Assembly: GCA_027625915.1 (NCBI GenBank)
Contig: JANTQA010000032.1
Coordinates: 3,410,001-3,474,000, forward strand
DNA from: Anaeramoeba flamelloides
Taxonomy: Eukaryota > Metamonada > Anaeramoebidae
DNA: 64,000 nucleotides
Direction of reading: 5' to 3'
The position numbers and the translations under genes are program-made. Numbering within the stretch: position 1 is the stretch's first letter; each line of letters begins with the position of its first letter. Shown here one piece after another: positions 36,000 to 48,895 of this stretch. A model generated the notes under the pieces. That model did not search any database, had not been told where the DNA came from, and was given only the letters and a program-made list of their open reading frames with translations.

Positions 36000-36500
36000 T
36001 TAAATTGAAAAAAAAATGTTTTTTTTTAAGATTTTCTGTTAGGTTTTTTTGAATTTTTGTAATAAAAAGAAAATTTTAAAAAAATTTCAGTTTATTTGAA
36101 AAAGTAAAAAACTGCAGTTAGGTTTTCTTGAGTTTTCTGTTTATTTGGATCTACGGACACTTTCGTAAGGTTTTTTTGTGTTTTCTATTTTTTTGGAAAA
36201 TCAATAGATTTTCGTTGGGCTTTTTTGAGTTTTCTATTTATTTGTGAAGTGTTCTAGGTTTTTTTGAGTTTGATTTTTATCAATAAAATCTATTGATTTG
36301 AAAAATAGACAGAAAACTCAAGAAAGCTTAATGTTGTTTTTTTTTTGTTATATTTAAAAAGTAAAAATAAAATTTAAGAAAATTTAATTTTTCTTTTAAA
36401 ATGAAAAAAAAACTAAGAATATTTTTTCATGATTCAGAATAATAGAGAAAGATCAAAGATTTTACTTAATTCTTTTAAATTGTGGAAAACCTAAGGGCTG
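36000..36500. repeat. Mosaic palindromic repeat R, copy 4
   Basis: Contains 'tttcgtaaggtttttttgtg', 'ggaaaatcaatagattttcg', 'atttatttgtgaagtgttct' and a final 'attcttttaaattgtggaaa' half-hairpin. Same modules as the other R copies, in a scrambled order. Confidence 0.6.
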
Positions 36501-36679
36501 GGAGATGAAATTAATTCGCCCATTTACAATAACAACATCTGAAAAAAAAACTAAAAAATATTTTAATAATAATGACTTGACTATTAGAAACCTATCCTTT
36601 AATTGTAACAATCAAAAAGAAATATTTATATTTCTGAGTTGAAATAATAAAATACATAAAACTATCTAGTATATAAACT

Positions 36680-36960
36680 ATTTTTTCAAAAAGGTTGCCT
36701 CACTTTATAATTGTTATTGGAAATTGTATTGAGGGTTTATCCATTATTCATATCAAAATAAAATTTCAATTTTTTGGGATCAAAATCTTTTTTTCTAATT
36801 TTGCATATTTTTGTTATGCTTTATCATTTAAACTATTCTTTATTTTACTTTTTTTTTCTTTTTTTTTAAAAAAGATCATGTGGAAAAAAAAAGAGATCTT
36901 CAAAGAGACAAATAATCACTAGAAAATTGAGACTATGCAATGTCTTTGAAAATACAGATT
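36680..36960. mobile_element. Degenerate TIR element family F, copy 3
   Basis: Shares 'attattcatatcaaaataaa', 'tttcaattttttggg' and 'gatcaaaatctttttttct' with 23990-24060, and starts with a degenerate 'ctattttttcaaaaaggttg' end. The right end is unclear. Confidence 0.35.
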
Positions 36961-37507
36961 TTTAATTTCGAAAAAAATCTTTTTGTTAGCCTTTTTTCAT
37001 TGTCAGTTCAGTAATAAAAATCCGTAATGTTCTTGTGAAAAAAATAATTTATTTTTTTGTAGTTTTTGATTTTATTTTTTTTAATTTGTTTAAAATATCA
37101 GGATTTTCATTCTTATAAGGAAAAAGGAAAATAATTAATAAGATTTAATAATTAGTTGTTCTTGAAATCAAAAGAATCTTTCTTTTTTTTTTTCAATTTG
37201 ATATTTCAGTTAAGTCACAATTTGTGAAATATAGTCTTTTTTTTTTTTAATACAAATTTTATTCTGATTAAATATCCAGGAATCTTCATTTCCTTAATAA
37301 ATTAATTTCAGAAAAAAATAATTGACTTTGGGATAATAATTAATATTTTTCTTAATCTCTGATCACTGATAAATAAGCATTTTAAAAAATTTCAACATAA
37401 TTGAAAAAATAGTGGTAGTTTTTTTTTGGTTTTTGTTACTTTTTTATTGAAATTTAAAGATAAAAAAAAACTAATAAAAAAAAATGTTTTGTAAATAATA
37501 ATAATAC

Positions 37508-40500
37508 TTGAGAGTAATTATTAAAGTTAAAACATTAAAAAAAGTAAAATCGCATTATTTCCGTATTATTGATTCTGAAAGTTGCTCTTCTCCCCTAATA
37601 AGTGCACGGTTTACAACGATTTCAGAGTCTAATTCAAGAATTATTCCTCGATCAACAACTTCATCAATTGTAAGCATAATAAAATCTAAATTTTCCATTA
37701 ATATACTTAGTTGGAATTGTGCTCTAAATTAATATTAATTTAATAAAATTAGGATAAGAGAGAAATAATTGATAAAAAAAAAAAAAATTAATAAATATAT
37801 TTGTATTTAGATGGTGAAATAAAAGAATATTTTTTAAAGGTGTTTAAATCAATAATACATTTAAAGCATCAAATTTTTGTAAGAAAACAAAAAAAAAAAT
37901 CTGATTTTATTTTTTATTTATTTTTTATGTAAAAGTTTTGATGTGTTAATTCTTTTAGAAGTCACAACAGTTTTTGTATCCAAAATTAAGTAGCCATTCT
38001 CTTAGCTTATTAATTGTTGAGCACAGGGGTTGAAAAATGTGTTTTCATATGTTTCTAATATCATATCACTAAGAGGAAACAATATTAAAGTTGGAAATCT
38101 CGAAGCAGAGGTAATCATTCTTTATAATTCAAAGAATTAATATTCTTTTTAGATTTACTTTTTGTTTATTTATTTTTTACTCATTGCTACTTCAATTATT
38201 ATTTTGAAATCTTATATTTCCGATTGGGTGGTTCAATAAAAATAATATTAACACCTTTTTGACACTTTTTATACTTTTTGGTGTTAATTTTGATTATTTT
38301 GAGTTTTTGATTTGATTTTTACACTATTTAGCTATTTACGATGAAAATTTTTATTTCAAGCCCCCAAAATATTTTTTCCAGATTTCCAATTATTGGTTGA
38401 AAAAATACAAGATCTTGAAAAGTCAATTAAAAATGAAAAATTCAAAGATATAATTTAACTCTTTTTTATTAAACTAGAAGATAAAATTTAAACTTTTTTA
38501 TCAAATGGATCAGGCATTAAGGGACTAGTAACTCTAATTTATTGTGTATCACCCAAGATAATAGAACACTTATTTGTACAAGGATACAATTAAACTCGAT
38601 ATACAAAACTTCATTTATTGACTTTAGAGAAATGAGTTATCATTTTTAAAATAAGTTCATTTTTCCCTAATTAAAATTCCAGTAAAAAAGATCTGATCTC
38701 CTTTGTTGTTTGGATTTTTGGATCACAATTAGAAAAAAGGAAAATATACAAAAACATATTTATTTTTATGAAATATCACTTTTAGTAATTTCTGATCGTT
38801 TGTATTGACAAATAACGTTGAAATTTTTAATCTTATTTTTAAAAATACAAAAAAAAATAAATCTAACATATTGAATCCTTGAAGATCCAGAAAAAATTGA
38901 TCATTTCATTTTTTTCACAAATATTTATTAAATTTCTTGAAATTTAAAAGATTAGGTAATATTATTTTTTCCAAAGATAAAGAGTATAAATTAAGAATTT
39001 TTATTATTAACATTAGTTATTTGATAATATCTTTTATTTTTTTATTATTAGATATATACATTTGAATTGTTTTATTTGTTGCAAAATCTTGAAAAAATTG
39101 AGAAATAAATGTAAAACCTATTTGATACATTTAATCATTGGGTTGATAATGGCTCACTGAAATAATTAAGATTGGGTTTATAATTATTAATTATAAATAA
39201 TCAAATTAAAAAGTATTTCTTTAGATTAGGAGTTGAATTTTCCAGGTTTTAAAAAAGTATTTTGGGAGAATTTTTAATTTAATGGTTTGGTTGTTTTTAC
39301 TGTTATTTTTTTTTGTTAAACAGAATGAAAATATTGATTCAAAATTGGGCTGGATAAAGTAAGTATATTTTTTTCAAGTTTAAAATAATTATTGTAATTT
39401 TTTTGATAATTAAGTAGATTTTTTATTCTGAATTATTTTAAAACTGAGCAATTTTCTTTTTAAAGCTTATTTTTTATACACTTCTTTCAGAGGGAATAAG
39501 ATTTCTATCTTCTTTGAAGAAAATATATTTTATTTGAAATGGTTTGAAAATATGTTTGGATTTTCAACTTTTTGAAAATGAAAAAAAAGAATCAAAACCT
39601 TTAAAAACAATAATTCATTTCGGAAAATAGCTTTTAAAGTAAGTTTGGTTTTGTAGTAACTATTGTGGAAAAAAATTGGTACACGTAAAAAAAGTGGGGC
39701 ATCTATTTTGTCAAAAATTATAAATTTAATTGCCAACCTTAGTAAAACTGATCAAAACCACCAGAATTTTTTTGAAGATAATAAGAAACCAAAATGGAAA
39801 TTAAAACATTTTAAGAAGTATAGTCTCAAACTTTAATTTTCTTTATTGAAATTACATCAGGATCCTTTCAAAGAAGAATGTCTTAAAAATCAAATATTTT
39901 ATTATAAAACTAAATCTTCACTAGAAATGAAGAATTATCACTATTTTTTATCTGTGCCATTTTAAATGTTATTTTAAAAATAGGAATTTCTTGGGTTAGT
40001 TCTTTGAATTTTATATTGATTTCTTTTCTTTGGTCCTTTTAACCCTTAATCATGATATTCAATACTCTTTTTAAAAAAATAAAGTTTTCAGGTTCTATTA
40101 AGATTTACAATGAAAAATCGAAAAATCAGAAATTGGTCATTTTCACAATTACTTTATCTTAACAAGAATTAAGTTTTTCTCAAGCACTCACAAAATAATC
40201 CAGATTAAATATTAAGGGTTGTCTCTGAAAGCCGTAATTTGTCAGATATAATTTGTTCAAAAAATGCGCTTTTTACTCATTTTTTCCCATCAAAAATAAA
40301 GAATTTGATTTTTAAGACATTCTTCTTTGAAAGGATCTTGATGAAATTGAAATGAAGAAAATTAAAGTTTGAGACTATACTTCTTAAAATGTTTTAATCT
40401 CAATTTGAATTCTTATTATCTTCAAAAGATTCTGGTGGTTTTGATCAGTTTTACTAAGGTTGACAATTAAATTAATAATTTTTGACAAAATAGATGCCCC

Positions 40501-41047
40501 ACATTTTTTCCACGTAACAATTTTTTTCCACAATAGTAATCAGATTTTTACTTCATTTTTCAATTTCGATAAAGTCAGTTTCACTTTTAAGGCACAAACT
40601 TTCAACGAAATTTAAGACACAAAAAAAAATCTTAAATCTAGGCACAAAATGTGAACTTTTAATTTTCACAAAGTATTTTACTGGAATCCAAATTGCCGTG
40701 CCTTAATTTGAGATTTTTTTAGTGCCTTATTTTTCAATGAATGTTTGTGCCTTAAAAGTAGAACTGACTGTATGTGGTAAAATTTTTTTGAATTTCAGCT
40801 TAAATTTGCGAGAAGATTTTTTATAGGTTGCTAGTGCTTTAAAGATGTGATTTAAGGTATTAACCTTGCCATAGATTCATCTAAAATGAAATTAATTCTG
40901 TATTTGTCATTACTTGAAGAGCAAAATCCTAATTTAGAGCAAAATTCTAAATACAAGTATTGGGTTTTATTCTCTAGAATGGGTTTACCAAATGACACAC
41001 AAAAAGAAGTGTTTGAGGAAAATATTTTTCAAACCTTTCCTGTTTAA
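37508..41047 (+). CDS. Multi-exon gene of unknown function, structure unresolved
   Basis: Several pieces have coding character and GT..AG borders. They are: ~37508-37671; 37811 to about 37880 ('GEIKEYFLKVFKSIIHLKHQ'); ~37960-38112 ('SSHSLSLLIVEH', then in another frame 'GLKNVFSYVSNIISLRGNN'); from 38382 ('FQLLVEKIQDLEKSIKNEKF'); 39324-39358 ('NENIDSKLGWI'); 40799-40826; and 40875-41047. The last two join in phase to give 'LKFARRFFIDSSKMKLILYL', later 'YKYWVLFSRMGLPND', ending TAA. The 39358-40799 interval would be one intron holding a foldback element and a MITE. Not all phases agree, so exons are missing, some are mis-set, or the gene is partly decayed. Composition suggests a helical protein. 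No family recognised. Confidence 0.35.
39650..40548. mobile_element. 0.9-kb foldback element inside a probable intron
   Basis: Left arm (39650-39895) and right arm (40300-40548) are ~250-bp inverted repeats with only scattered differences. Landmarks are 'aactattgtggaaaa'/'ttccacaatagt' at the outer ends, 'gtggggcatctattttgt'/'acaaaatagatgcccca', and 'cctttcaaagaagaatgtc'/'gacattcttctttgaaagg' at the inner ends. The centre is AT-rich and non-coding. Confidence 0.8.
40571..40775. mobile_element. Palindromic MITE family A, copy 3
   Basis: Left arm 'cttttaaggcacaaactttc' faces right arm 'gtttgtgccttaaaagtag'; the centre has 'gtgccttaatttgagattt'. Third copy of the family at 16.5 and 17.1 kb, directly beside the foldback element. 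Confidence 0.8.
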
Positions 41048-41156
41048 CATTTTTAGCCAAAAGTAGTTATGAAATTTGAATGAAAAATGTTTTTCATCTT
41101 GTTAGTAAAAATTATGTTTTATGGGAATTGTGCTGCTCAAGCAATAGGTTTGTAAT

Positions 41157-41747
41157 CTAAATAGCATAATTATCGAGGAAATGGGATGAAATGTTTTTGT
41201 TTCTAGATTTGTTGTTCATTGAAAGGGCGATGAAAAAGACATGCGTGCATTACATAAAACAAAAGAAAAAAAAAAGAAAAAAGAAAAAGGCAAACTTAAA
41301 AACAAGGAGGAGTGTTTCATAAATTGTATTAAGTACACTATATAAGATCATTTCATTTTCATCCTCTTTGCCAGAAACAAAGATCCGAAATTCGGGTAAT
41401 GTTTTTGTTACAGTTATTAGGTTGTCTTGTAAAATAACATCAACTTTTTTAAAAATTATGCAACGAAAGAAGAGGAAAAATATAAAGAAAAAGGTTTTTT
41501 TGAAAAAAAAAAAAAAAATTAAAAATTGTTTTTTGTTTTGATAAGAAAGATTTTTTAAGAAGTCTTAATTAAAAATTATGGTTTGTTTCATACCTCCTTT
41601 TGTTTTGGTTTTTTCAAAAATTGATTTTTCAAATGTTTTTTGTTCTTTTTGTGTTTGGAATCGATCATCGTAAAATTTTGCATAAATTCTGTTTCCTTTG
41701 GGATCAAGAAGGATAATACTTGTTACTGTCTGAAGAGATAAACTCAT
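41157..41747 (-). CDS. Coatomer subunit zeta, apparently C-terminally truncated
   Basis: Exon 1 (41747-41594) gives 'TVTSIILLDPKGNRIYAKFY' and 'KEQKTFEKSIFEKT', the classic zeta-COP start. Exon 2 (41443-41296) gives 'LPEFRIFVSGKEDENEMILY' and 'SVLNTIYETLLLVFK', matching the longin-like core. Both junctions are GT..AG and in phase. The best third exon (41202-41157) adds 'NKNISSHFLDNYAI', which resembles the 'KNVEKRALLENM' helix, then meets TAG. That gives 115 aa against ~177 in the family, so the final ~60 residues, which pack on gamma-COP, are missing. After the stop the same frame continues 'ITNLLLEQHNS', as if once coding. It could be a pseudogene, a truncated paralogue, or a gene whose last exons I mis-set. 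Zeta-COP is part of the F-subcomplex of COPI coats on Golgi vesicles. The gene converges with the plus-strand gene ending at 41047. Confidence 0.75.
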
Positions 41748-43254
41748 TTAAAAAGTTTGAAAAATCAAAGGGGAGACTGAGAGTTTTGAAAAAAGGGAAT
41801 GAAAAAAAATAAATCTTCAATAAAATTCAAATCCCAAAATTATTTGATTTTGTCTGAAATTTTTAAATCAAAAGGGGGACTATTAGTCGTCTAGTCCCTT
41901 TTACTCAGTTTTTAAAAAACAAATCATAAACCCAGAAAAGTGTCTAAAAAATGTCTTTCTTTTGTTGATTAGTAAGTTTATGCCCGCCTTTTTCAATATT
42001 TTACCTTTTACAAAATGAAAAAGGTCAAATATGAACCATATTTTCCTTCGTGTTTGGTTCTATGAAAATATGTGTTATATCATTCTGAAAACCAAAGTCC
42101 ATAGGAAACTAAACATAAATATTTAAATTTTTCTTATTCTGAACACAATCATGAAACTTTTTTTTCAAAAAACAATTAAATATTTGCTAATTTTATCCTT
42201 TTTAATAACCTCAATTAGAATAAACACTATTGGTTAATAAAAGATCTTTGATTAAAAAATTATTTTTGAAAGATATTTTATAATTTAAGTTGGAAAATCC
42301 ATTTTTCTTGGTTCTATTAAAATATTTTTTTTCAATTTAAGGGATTAGCGTAACCATAGATTTCTCGATAATCAAAGTGTGTTGTAATTGGGTGTAAATG
42401 GTATTGGTATGCCATGGCTCAAATAGCTCTAAAAATTCTATTATAAATCTTATTGCACAATAAATTATTGCATTTTTTACTAATGATCACTATTGAAAAA
42501 TTTCATTTTGAGAAATTTTTTTTTTAATTCCTTTTCCAAATCTAAAGATCGAAAAACCAAAATACAGTTTTCTGGTATTTAATAATTTAGATTTAGTACT
42601 TTCAAAAGTAACTATTTTAATAATTTTTGAATTTCAAAGATTAACTCAATAATCATCAACATAAAAGAACAAAGACTGATTATTTTTGTTTTCTTTTGAT
42701 AAAGTTAATTGTAGCATCAATATATTCCCAAGATTTCATAAATAATTGGTTAAAAAAATCTATCTATTCTTTTATTTTTTTAAAAAAAAATAAATTTTTT
42801 ATCAACTAATCTACATTTCGCCATATTTTTAAGAAAGGTATTTTGTGACTTTGTAGTCTGAATATTGATAATTCAACCTTTAAATTTGTGGCGAAATACA
42901 AATTTTTTTCTGAAATTGTTTGGTTTTTTTACTAATACCATGATAATTTTTAATTAATGAGATCAACAAATATTACTACTTGACGAATTGATTTTTTAGA
43001 GGCATTTGAGCGATATAGTAATTATGTGGTTAGGTCCAATAAAAACATACTTTGATCATTGTATTCTCCTTGGTAGACACTAATCCCTTAATAGTAAAAA
43101 ATTTGAAAATTTTTTTCTTTTCAGCTAAGAGGTCATTTAATTATATTCTAAAAGTATTATAAATCAGATGAATATCTTTCAAATAGGGAATTAATTTTTT
43201 ATGGCTATTAAAGAAGTATAAGTTCTTTTAAATTGGAAAAAAATATTTTTTCTT
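41748..43254. other. Spacer 5' of coatomer zeta
   Basis: AT-rich, with a small hairpin near 42800-42915 ('ctacatttcgccatattt' and 'aaatttgtggcgaaatac'). No gene. Confidence 0.45.
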
Positions 43255-43625
43255 TGATTTTGCCTCGGTTTTTTCCAGAATTTAAAAGAATAGAGTAAAA
43301 TATATATGATTTTACCCAATTCTTTTGAATTCTGGAAAACTGCCGTTAGTTTTTCTTGAGTTTATCGTTTATTTGTAAAATCAATAGATTTTCGTTCGGT
43401 TTTTTTGAGTTTTCTGAAATAAGCCGAAAATTTATTAAAATTTTCTCTTTATTTCAAAAGGTAAAAAAACCTAGAAAATTTCACAAATAAAATAGAAAAC
43501 CTCAAAAAAAACTCGAACACTTTTCAAATAAAACAGAAAACCTCAAGAAAACCGCCGTTGGGTTTATAACCCAAATTAAAAAAAAAACCTAGGTGCTCCA
43601 TGACACTCTACTAACATTTTCAATA
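43255..43625. repeat. Mosaic palindromic repeat R, copy 5
   Basis: Best-preserved copy: 'cagaatttaaaagaatagag' facing 'cccaattcttttgaattctg', then 'ggtttttttgagttttctg', 'acttttcaaataaaacagaa', and 'cctaggtgctccatgacact' at the right end. It adjoins the foldback element that follows. Confidence 0.65.
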
Positions 43626-44725
43626 TTTATCATCCTTTATTGTTTTTCTATATTTGAGTTTTTTTAGATGTGTGGGGTGTTTTCAAAACTATTAATGATT
43701 ATCTCTTCAAAAAAATAAACGAAAGTTGAGTCCAAAGAAAATCCATTGCCACATACATTTAAAATTTTTTAACCCAAATCTAGACCTTTTTTTCTAGTCG
43801 AGACTTTGAAAAGCCACAGTGCTATTAGCAACAATAACACATCAAACCCAAATATTTTTAGGAACTGGAATGTTGATTATAGGTTAAATAAACTCAATTA
43901 ACAAGGATGAAATGATAATTTGAGTTGTAGTTTTGTCAAACTTGATTTTTTCAATTGTATTTTTTCATCCTAGTGTTTTGAAAATATGATTTCCGAAATT
44001 TTGATGTTTTTTGATAAAATTGAGATTTTTACATTAACACTGATACATTTTAGGTATGTTCACAAGAATCAGGAAACTTGATAATGTATTTTGTGTATTT
44101 AGTGACATTGTATTATATTTAGTACAGAAATGATGTGATTTGGAATTGAAAAGTTATAAAGAAATTCAATATGCTTTTCTCAAATTCACATAAACCCAAA
44201 CATGTGCAATGGTTGGCAAAATGTAATAGAATAATTCTTAAAACGGTGTAATACTGTCAAGTTTCCTGATTCTTGTGAAAATGGCTGGAATGTATCAGTG
44301 TTAATGTAAAAATCTCAATTTTATCAAAAAACATCAAAATTTCGGAAATCATATTTTCAAAACACTAGGATGAAAAAATAAAATTGAAAAAAAAAAGTTT
44401 GACAAAACTACAACTCAAATTATCATTTCATCCTTGTTAATTGAGTTTATTTAACCTATAATCAACATTCCAGTTCCTAAAAATATTTGGGTTTGATGTG
44501 TTATTGTTGCTAATAGCACTGTGGTTTTTCAAAGTCCCTCGTCGAGAAAGGGGGTCAATTTTGTTGTGAAATTTTTTAAAATCGATGTGGTATGAATTTT
44601 CCTTAAATTCTACTTGAGGGGATTTTTTTTGAATAGATAGTTATTAAAAGTTTTTGAAAACACTCTACCCATCTAAAAAACTCAAATACAGAAAAAAAAA
44701 ATAAAGGATGATAAATATCCCTTGT
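43626..44725. mobile_element. 1.1-kb foldback element
   Basis: Two arms of ~450 bp. Outer ends are 'atttatcatcctttattg' and 'aataaaggatgataaatat'; inner ends are 'cacaagaatcaggaaacttg' (44061-44080) and 'caagtttcctgattcttgtg' (~44259). Long internal stretches are perfect complements, for example 'ccacagtgctattagcaaca' and 'ttgttgctaatagcactgtg'. The right arm has an extra segment near 44545-44640. The loop is ~170 bp with no coding potential. Arm similarity is high enough to suggest recent formation or gene conversion. Confidence 0.85.
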
Positions 44726-45743
44726 CATAGGTTTTTCAGAATTTAAAGGAACAAATAATTCTTCAATAGTCCAAATAATTGATTCCCCATTTGTAAGATA
44801 CTCACCAGATTTAAAACACTTTTGAAAGATAAAAAATTGTACTCTTAACTATAATAAAAAAATCTGATTATTTACTCCTAAATTTGAAAAAAAATCTTAA
44901 TAAGGACCATGAAAATTGGATTTTTCAACCTAAATTATAAAATATCTTAAAAAATATTTTTTGATCAAAGAGCCTTTATTAGCCAATAGTGTTTATTCTA
45001 ATTGGAGTTATTAAAAAGGGTAAAATTAACAAATATCCAATTGTTTTTTGAAAAATTTTTTTCACTATAGTATTGGGTAACACTATTTTTATAAATTTAA
45101 AAAAAAAAATAGAAAAAGCATAGTTTTGGAACTATTTTTTTTATTAGGCTTTAATTTTGCAAGTGATCGAATTTTAACCCCAAAACAGAAAAAAACAACT
45201 ACTTTACTGGTATTTGATTTATGAATAGGAAAAATTTTCACTTCTTTCACTAGTATGAAAAAATAAATTCATCCCGCCTAAGATATAGAAAATTATAATC
45301 AAAATTTCAATTTTTTTTCGATGATTGTAACTATTTTTTTTTTTTTTAATATGTAATCAGTATTCATTTTTTTCATAATCGTATACCCCCTCTTTTCAAA
45401 ACTCTCTAGTCAAAATAAAAAAAATAAAAAAATTTTTTTTTCAATTTTTTCTTAATAAATATTGATTTATTTTGGAAAAGAGGATGTTCGCAGTAATGTT
45501 ATTTGACATTAAAACTTGATTTTTGTCAATTTTTCAACAATTTAAAATACAAAAAAAAAAATATTTTTTTTTCATTTTATTTTTAGAATTATTTTTATAA
45601 TTTTTTATACCATTTTTTTGTAATTTTGTTTTGAATTTTTCTTAAAATTTTAATTTTTTTTTGAATATTTTAGAATTGATTTATAATTAATTACAATTTT
45701 TGGGAATATTGTTTTTCGATTATTACTATTGAGATTAAAATAA
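44726..45743. other. AT-rich spacer
   Basis: Homopolymer-rich; no gene recognised. Confidence 0.45.
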
Positions 45744-46773
45744 TAAAAACCCCATTCCAAAAATCAAAAATAGACAAAAATAAACCAATGTATTGTATTT
45801 TTACAAACGTAATATAAAATAATATTTATGTTGCCCAGAATTAATATTTTTATAATGTAAGTAGTAAAAAAAATAATTGACATGAAAAAAATCCCAGACA
45901 AGATTTTTTAATTGTGAATATTGAAAAAATTGACGTGTAATTTTTTTGATTTGAAATCAAACACTTTTTTTAAGAATCGAACTTTCTAAATTTTTACTCG
46001 CCCCTTATTAGAATGATGATTAATTAAATTAAACTTGTTAAAAATATTATTCAATCAATCAAAAAACAAGAATAAAAAATATCATTTTCCAAACTTCTTG
46101 TAAACCTCTATAAAACCACAATTGTTTTACAAAAAAAAATTGATTTACTTATGGTATCAATCAATTACTCGAGTATTCAAGAAATACACCTAATTTAATG
46201 AACTTTGGGTAGGTTTATTAGTATAGGTTCAGAAAAAAATTGGTTATTTATGAAATATATTGGATTTTAAATAAAATAAATTATTCTCTAATTATACACC
46301 AATTTTCCTAATATTAACAATTAAAAATATTTACGGGGATTATTTTTAATGTCTGGTATTTTTTCCCCTACTAAAATGATTCTAATCCAAATAAACCAAA
46401 AAAAAAAAAACTCAAAAATACAAAATAAGTGTGTCGAAAATAATGAAACGAGTGGAACATAAAATGCATTGGTAAATTTGTTGAAATTTCACAAACCATA
46501 GTTGATCGATCAAATGTTAAGATACCATCTACCAATTGTATGTTATTTTCCTATTTAAAAAACTTAACACTAACCTACTATCAACAATTGAAAAATTTTT
46601 CAGATCTAACGAAAAAGATTACCAAACTTGCAAAAAAGGAAATGAAAACAAAACAAAAAAGACAAAAAATGAAAGAGTTTGTAAAATTAAAATTCTTTCC
46701 AAATTGAATAGAAAACGTAGTATTGTAATTCTTTCAAATGTTTTAACTATGTCCAAATTTTTGGAATTTAGTT
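45744..46773 (+). mobile_element. Mariner-like MITE family D, copy 1 (interrupted)
   Basis: Left end 'aaaaaccccattccaaaaat'; right end 'tccaaatttttggaatttag'. It matches 47888-48416 (inverted) in its first ~100 bp and from ~46365 onward, so about 500 bp between ~45840 and ~46360 appear to be an insertion. The 92-codon frame at 46536 is just repeat sequence. Confidence 0.6.
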
Positions 46774-46813
<40 letters not shown>

Positions 46814-46818
<5 letters not shown>

Positions 46819-47347
46819 AAATTCAAAATTTTCCACGCAGTTAAAACGTTCCAAACAATCACAATAATACAATTTCATTGAAATTGGAGATAATTATGAT
46901 TTTTTGTAAAAATATAGAAAATCATTTTTTCATTTTTTAGTTTTTGTTTTCATTTCATTTTTTGAATTATGTAACTCGTTTTGTTGGATCAAAATTTTTT
47001 TCAACCTACGATATTAGGTTAAAGTTGAGTTGTACCAAATAGAAGAACTCAAATAAAATTAATTGGTATTATCTGACCATTTGATCGATCAATAATCCTA
47101 ATAGAATTTCAACAAATTTACCAATTTATTTTTTTGTTTTGCTCTCTGCAAAATGTTTAACACACCTATGATTAATTTGTACTGATAATTATTTATTTAT
47201 TGTTTTTTGAGTATTGTAATTTATAATAAAGTGTTAACATTTCAATTAGTGAATGGTTCTAATTTGGTAAATCTTCTTGAATTGATTAAATAAGTTTTTT
47301 TTTTCATAAATCGAATTTTGGTGTGTTAAAAATTTTGAATTGGGGTT
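46814..47347 (+). mobile_element. Mariner-like MITE family C, copy 1
   Basis: 534 bp between TA dinucleotides. Left end 'aactaaaattcaaaattttc', right end 'ttaaaaattttgaattgggg'. It is closely similar to 61422-61960. The ends resemble those of the Tc1/mariner relic at 49630-50658. No coding capacity. Confidence 0.75.
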
Positions 47348-47887
47348 TATATATAGTGATCAAAATAATGCGTGCACAACGACTATAATCTGTGTTTCAA
47401 AATATTATCCGTGCTTTTTTTTATTCTTGTACCAATGTAACATCCAATCTACTACCAAATAGTATACCTGAGCCCAAATCAATTTTGAATTTAAAGGTCT
47501 GGTTATTTTCAGTAAAATTTAAATTATTCATGCAAATAGTGGAATATTTTCCATAATATTCTCAATTTTTTTGAAATTTTTTGTTTTTTTTATTATTAAA
47601 ATTTTCCTCAAAAATTAACTCTATTTTTTGAGATAAATTTTGCAATTTGATCCTTTATTTTTTAGAATTTCTTTTTAAATAATAGAACTTTGAAGAAACC
47701 AATAACATATTTTTTTAGGGTTTATTATTGGTTTCTTTGATTGGTTAATGTATAGGTTTTCTATAACAAAAAAACACACTTTTTATTTTGAAACACGCAT
47801 TAAATTTTTTTGCACGCTTTATTTTGACTACAGTAGATATATATCTTTTGATAATTAATAATAATATTATTATTATTTATATTAATA
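47348..47887. other. Spacer between MITEs, with a hairpin
   Basis: Includes an inverted pair around 47695-47755 ('gaagaaaccaataacata' and 'ttattggtttctttgat'). No gene. Confidence 0.4.
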
Positions 47888-48416
47888 AACTAGATTCCAA
47901 TATTTTGGATACAGTTTAAACAGTGGAAAGAACATCATTACTGAACTTTAAATTTAATTTGGAAAGAATTTTAATTTTACAAACGCTTTCATTTTTTGTC
48001 TTTTTTGTTTTGTTTTCATTTCCTTTTTTGCAAGTTTGGTAATCTTTTTCGTTAGATCTGAAAAATTTTTTTCAATGGTTGATAGAAAGTTAGTGTTGAG
48101 TTTGTTAAATTGGAAAATAACATACAATCTGTAGATGGTATCTTAACATTTGATCGATCAACAATTGTTGGTGAAATTTCAACAAATTTACCAATGCATT
48201 TTATGTTCCGCTCGTTTCATTATTTTATACACACTTATTTTTATTTTTGAGTTTTATATTCTTTTCTTTTATTTGGATTAAAATGATTACTTATTAAAAC
48301 ATTAATACTAGGTTACTTAAATGTTGTTTTTTATTAGGTTTGTAAAAATACAATAAATTGGGTTTTTTTTTTATTATTTTTCATTTTGGGTGTTTCCAAA
48401 TTTTTGGAATGGGGTT
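47888..48416 (-). mobile_element. Mariner-like MITE family D, copy 2
   Basis: 529 bp flanked by TA on both sides. Its ends on this strand are 'aactagattccaatattttg' and 'aaatttttggaatggggtt'. It is inverted relative to copy 1, so the pair forms a large inverted arrangement across 46.4-48.4 kb. Contains 'gatcgatcaa' and 'gaaatttcaacaaatttac' landmarks found in all D copies. Confidence 0.75.
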
Positions 48417-48861
48417 TATATTGTAAAAAGAAATTATAGCAATGATGGAAATAATGAAAACAAACAATGAAACTGAAAATGAAAGAAGAAAAAGGAAAAA
48501 GAAAAAACTTAATAAAATTTAAAAATAATGGTAATTTCATTCTCAAAACAATAAGTACTCAAGTACAGTCATCGGTAATTTTTGATCGTAATTTATCACA
48601 TTTTTTATAAGAATGGGATTTATTTTCTTTAAATAAACCCCATTACCAAAAATTCTTGTTCTTGAAGGATCTCTTTCGTAACCAAAAAAAAACCTTTACA
48701 AAAACCAAAAAAAAAAAAAAAAAAAAAAAAAAACCTAAAGAAATAGAAGAAAAAACAATAACAACAAGAAAAACAATAACAACAAGAGTCAGAACAAGGA
48801 TAATAAAAAAGCATATCAACAACAGATTTTTATTAGAAAAAAACTTTAATTATCTACATTT

Positions 48862-48895
<34 letters not shown>

